Below the pieces are notes generated by a model that did no database searches, was not told where the DNA came from, and saw only the letters and a list, made by a program, of their open reading frames with translations. The position numbers and the translations under genes were made by a program. This document shows, one piece after another, positions 6,505-8,348 of a stretch of 8,348 nt of DNA; within the stretch, counting starts at the first letter, position 1; each line of letters starts with the position of its first letter. This stretch comes from Gemmatimonadota bacterium (GTDB lineage Bacteria; Latescibacterota; UBA2968; UBA8231): NCBI GenBank assembly GCA_026706505.1, contig JAPOYQ010000948.1:1-8348 (forward strand). Direction: 5' to 3'.

Positions 6505-6688
6505 TGTGCCGCTTGCAAATGAATGACATGATAGCACGAATTGCTGCCATCGTGTCGCCATAAGCTGATTTGCGAATTGCTCATTTATTGACGTATTTTA
6601 CTGTAAAAACAATATGTTATTTACATTTGGTAAGTCGCGGCATGTATCTTGCTTTTATTATGAAAGGAATAGATAAAAGTAACTTACC
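6505..6688. promoter_or_regulatory. AT-rich divergent intergenic region
   Basis: This 184-bp stretch lies between two divergent operons and is clearly richer in A/T than its surroundings. It must hold the plus-strand promoter of the 6689 gene. Weak candidates are TTTACA (6620-6625) with TATCTT (6645-6650, 19-nt spacer) and an isolated good -10, TATTAT (6656-6661). TTGACG (6588-6593) with TATGTT (6613-6618) is a third option. It also contains a 9-bp direct repeat cgaattgct (6537-6545 and 6573-6581) and a 7-bp inverted pair GGTAAGT (6629-6635) / ACTTACC (6682-6688), the latter abutting the ATG. No RNA gene is evident. Confidence 0.4.
6596..6608. promoter_or_regulatory. Palindromic candidate operator TTTTACTGTAAAA
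   Basis: This is a perfect 6-bp inverted repeat around a single central base, lying 92 bp from the antitoxin promoter -35 and upstream of the candidate start sites of the plus-strand operon. Its size and symmetry suit a dimeric helix-turn-helix regulator. The short HicB here has no visible DNA-binding domain, so DUF433 or an outside regulator would have to be the ligand (inference). Confidence 0.3.
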
Positions 6689-6949
6689 ATGAAAGTGCAT
6701 GAATTCACACTCGTTTTAACAGCCGATCCCAACGAAGAAGAATCGGCTCTACTCTACAGCATCTTCAATGACGGTACGATTGTCACGATGGCTGGTGTAC
6801 CGCAGATTCACTTTCACCGCGAAGCATCGTCGTTAGAAGACGCCATCGCTTCTGCGATGGTGCATGTCAGAAAAGCGGGCTTCGATGTGGTTCGTGTGAA
6901 AATCGAACCGCTAAGCGTTTTCACCGTGAAATCGAGTGCGACCACGTAG
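6689..6949 (+). CDS. Small conserved protein of unknown function upstream of hicAB
   Basis: This 86-residue protein begins MKVHEFTLVLTADPNEEE. The alternation of short beta-strands with helices (FTLVL, then GVPQIHFHREASSLEDAIAS, then GFDVVRVKIEPL) resembles, from memory, a family of small proteins that start MK-x-(Y/H)-x-FTLVL and contain FDREA-x-SLEEAI-x-SAI; some of these carry a C-terminal helix-turn-helix. Here the protein ends soon after VRVKIEPL, so any DNA-binding tail is absent. No signal peptide or membrane segment is seen. Initiation is poorly marked: AAAGGA lies 20 nt upstream (6663-6668) and nothing closer resembles a ribosome-binding site. It is 13 nt upstream of hicA on the same strand, so it is probably co-transcribed and could be an accessory to that module. 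Its function is unknown. Confidence 0.7.
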   Translation: MKVHEFTLVLTADPNEEESALLYSIFNDGTIVTMAGVPQIHFHREASSLEDAIASAMVHVRKAGFDVVRVKIEPLSVFTVKSSATT

Positions 6950-6962
6950 TGATTCTTGATTT

Positions 6963-7151
6963 ATGAAGGTCCGAGAGGTGGTGCGAATGCTCGAAAGAGA
7001 CGGCTGGTACCAAGTCAGGATGCGTGGAAGTCATCGGCAATTCAAACACTCCGCCAAACGAGAACTGATAACGGTGCCCGGACGTTTGGGTGACGATCTA
7101 GCTATTGGAACTCTTAATAGCATATTGAAGAAAGCAGGACTAAAAGAATGA
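6963..7151 (+). CDS. hicA: HicA toxin (mRNA interferase)
   Basis: This 62-residue protein has the full HicA (YcfA-like) pattern: MKVREVVRMLERDGWYQVR, then the catalytic-type GSHRQF (22-27) with His24, the HSAKRELITVPGR strand pair, and DLAIGTLNSILKKAGL as the final helix. HicA has a double-stranded-RNA-binding-like fold and cleaves mRNA when free of HicB. Length and order (hicA before hicB) are normal for the family. The ATG lies 13 nt after the preceding stop with no strong ribosome-binding site, which suggests coupling to the upstream gene. The stop overlaps the hicB start in an ATGA (7148-7151), the usual arrangement for balanced synthesis of toxin and antitoxin. All core residues appear intact, so the toxin is probably functional. 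Confidence 0.93.
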   Translation: MKVREVVRMLERDGWYQVRMRGSHRQFKHSAKRELITVPGRLGDDLAIGTLNSILKKAGLKE

Positions 7152-7360
7152 AATACCTAATCGTCGTAGAAAAGACCGAGACAGGCTTCTCGGCGTACTC
7201 GCCGGACCTCTTAGGTTGTGTGGCGACAGGTGCCACGGAAGAAGAAACCGAAGCGAATATGAAAGAAGCAATCACGTTTCACGTCGAGGGCCTGAAGGAG
7301 GAGGGATTCCCCATACCTCAGCCCTCTGCGAAGTCCGCTTACGTTGAAGTCGCATCATAA
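7148..7360 (+). CDS. hicB: HicB antitoxin, short form
   Basis: This 70-residue protein is the compact HicB type: the partial RNase H-like fold is seen in MKYLIVVEKTETGFSAYSPD, LLGCVATGATEEETEANMKE, AITFHVEGLKEEGFPIPQPS and the final AYVEVA strand. It binds HicA and covers its active site. Longer HicB proteins have a C-terminal helix-turn-helix or ribbon-helix-helix domain that represses the operon. No such domain is present here, so self-repression would need another DNA-binding partner. Translation starts in the overlapping ATGA with hicA. The stop is 60 nt before dnaK with no terminator between them. Confidence 0.92.
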   Translation: MKYLIVVEKTETGFSAYSPDLLGCVATGATEEETEANMKEAITFHVEGLKEEGFPIPQPSAKSAYVEVAS

Positions 7361-7420
7361 GGTCTGACTAGCACTAGCAACTTCAACAACTAACACCTCA
7401 ATTCACGAAAGGAAAAAACA
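7361..7420 (+). promoter_or_regulatory. hicB-dnaK spacer with dnaK ribosome-binding site, no heat-shock element seen
   Basis: This 60-nt gap contains AAAGGA (7408-7413), 7 nt before the dnaK ATG. I see no CIRCE inverted repeat (TTAGCACTC-N9-GAGTGCTAA), no sigma-32-like element, no convincing sigma-70 promoter and no terminator hairpin. A lone gcacta-containing segment (ctagcactag, 7368-7377) is not a CIRCE element. Confidence 0.5.
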
Positions 7421-8348
7421 ATGGCTAAAGTCATCGGCATTGACTTAGGCACCACCAACTCGTGCGTGGCCGTCATCGAAGGCCAAGACGCAGAGGTCAT
7501 CGCCAATTCCGAAGGGGGCCGCACCACGCCCTCCATGGTCGCCTTCACCAAAGACGGCGAGCGCCTCGTCGGCCAAACCGCCAAGCGCCAAGCCGTCACC
7601 AACCCGCAGAACACGGTCTATTCGATCAAGCGCTTCATGGGCCGCCGCTACGGCGAAGTGTCCAACGAAATCAGCGAAGTCCCCTACGAAGTGGCCGCGA
7701 GCGGCCGCGACATGGCCGTGGCCAAAATCGACGGCAAGGAACACACGCCGCCGGAGCTCTCGGCTATGATTTTGCAAAAGATGAAGCAGACGGCCGAAGA
7801 CTATCTGGGCGAAGAAATAAAACAAGCCGTCGTCACCGTGCCGGCCTACTTCAACGACTCCCAACGCCAAGCCACCAAGGACGCGGGCACCATCGCCGGC
7901 CTAGAGGTCTTGCGCATCGTCAATGAGCCTACTGCCGCAGCGCTGGCCTACGGCTTGGACAAGGGCGGCACCAGCACCAACGAGCAGATCGCCGTGTACG
8001 ACCTCGGCGGCGGCACCTTTGACATTTCCATCTTGGAACTCGGCGACGGCGTCTTCGAGGTCAAATCCACCAACGGCGACACCCATCTCGGCGGCGATGA
8101 CTTCGACCAGAAAATCATCGACTGGCTCGCCGAGGAATTTGAAAAGAGCGAAGGCATTGACCTGCGCCGCGACCCCATGGCCCTGCAACGGCTCAAGGAA
8201 GAGGCCGAAAAGGCCAAAATCGAACTGTCTTCCGCCACTTCGACGGAAATCAACCTGCCGTTTATCACCGCCGATCAAACCGGACCCAAGCACTTGCAAA
8301 CCACCCTGTCCCGCGCCCAGTTTGAGCGCTTGGTTGACGACCTGATCG
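7421..8348 (+). CDS. dnaK: DnaK (Hsp70) chaperone, N-terminal part, cut by window end
   Basis: This is the ATP-driven chaperone that, with DnaJ and GrpE, binds exposed hydrophobic peptides and assists folding and refolding. 309 codons are present of a protein usually about 610-640 residues long, so only the actin-like nucleotide-binding domain is seen. It includes the phosphate-1 loop [14 protein letters not shown] (4-17), Lys70 in [27 protein letters not shown] (137-156), [12 protein letters not shown] (167-178) and the second Hsp70 signature [15 protein letters not shown] (192-206), with Thr199 at the same number as the E. coli autophosphorylation site. [12 protein letters not shown] (218-229) is the third conserved region. 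The start follows AAAGGA by 7 nt. The frame is open to the last base of the window. It is not flanked by grpE or dnaJ on the visible side; instead hicAB lies 60 nt upstream in the same direction. Confidence 0.97.
   Translation, partial: MAKVIGIDLGTTNSCVAVIEGQDAEVIANSEGGRTTPSMVAFTKDGERLVGQTAKRQAVTNPQNTVYSIKRFMGRRYGEVSNEISEVPYEVAASGRDMAVAKIDGKEHTPPELSAMILQKMKQTAEDYLGEEIKQAVVTVPAYFNDSQRQATKDAGTIAGLEVLRIVNEPTAAALAYGLDKGGTSTNEQIAVYDLGGGTFDISILELGDGVFEVKSTNGDTHLGGDDFDQKIIDWLAEEFEKSEGIDLRRDPMALQRLKEEAEKAKIELSSATSTEINLPFITADQTGPKHLQTTLSRAQFERLVDDLI

Noticed and set aside
7365..7380. CIRCE-like element before dnaK
   Set aside because: Only a short tagcact resemblance exists; the required inverted second arm GAGTGCTAA is absent.
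7445..8299. Open frames antisense to dnaK
   Set aside because: dnaK is unmistakable on the plus strand; these are composition-driven shadows rich in Gly/Ala/Val.
1..8348. CRISPR arrays, tRNA or rRNA genes
   Set aside because: No regularly spaced repeats, no cloverleaf-like segments and no rRNA-like conserved blocks were seen on either strand.

Overview
The window reads as two unrelated pieces joined near position 2290. The left piece (about 1-2290) is uniformly GC-rich. It carries two adjacent acyl-CoA dehydrogenase genes on the minus strand that resemble the large and small subunits of the pimeloyl-CoA/FadE-type paired dehydrogenases of Alphaproteobacteria (family recognised from memory). 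The right piece (about 2290-8348) has a more mixed base composition. It encodes the tail of a secreted or surface protein with a PNPFN / FlgD-Ig-like C-terminal domain, a domain common in FCB-group, Latescibacterota and similar environmental lineages, followed by uvrB, toxin-antitoxin genes and dnaK. Each of the two genes meeting at the junction has lost its 5' end there, and they run in opposite directions. A chimeric contig or a rearrangement is therefore the simplest reading, and the organism of origin should be assigned separately for each side.

Layout. 60-2310 (-): two acyl-CoA dehydrogenases, the upstream one truncated. 2283-2831 (+): C-terminal fragment of a FlgD-Ig-like protein. 2870-2908: a strong terminator hairpin that can serve both strands. 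2935-3684 (-): a LolD/MacB-type ABC ATPase with no permease beside it and its own promoter. 3774-5768 (-): complete uvrB. 5862-6454 (-): a DUF433 antitoxin / DUF5615 PIN-like toxin pair. 6505-6688: an AT-rich divergent regulatory region. 6689-7360 (+): a small unrecognised gene followed by hicA and hicB, packed as an operon. 7421-8348 (+): the first 309 codons of dnaK, running off the window.

The most interesting feature is the uvrB-dnaK interval. It holds two toxin-antitoxin modules, each on the same strand as, and upstream of, the housekeeping gene next to it. The uvrB leader, with a consensus TTGACA -35, a 17-bp spacer, a TAGATT -10 and an AAGGAGG ribosome-binding site, occurs twice as a 45/46-bp direct repeat. 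One copy precedes uvrB and the other precedes the DUF433 antitoxin, with the same 4-nt gap to each ATG. The toxin-antitoxin pair is therefore flanked by directly repeated copies of the repair gene's promoter. This would give both transcripts the same promoter, and recombination between the copies would delete the pair while leaving uvrB with a promoter. No heat-shock element is visible in the 60 nt before dnaK, so dnaK may be read at least partly from the hicAB transcript.
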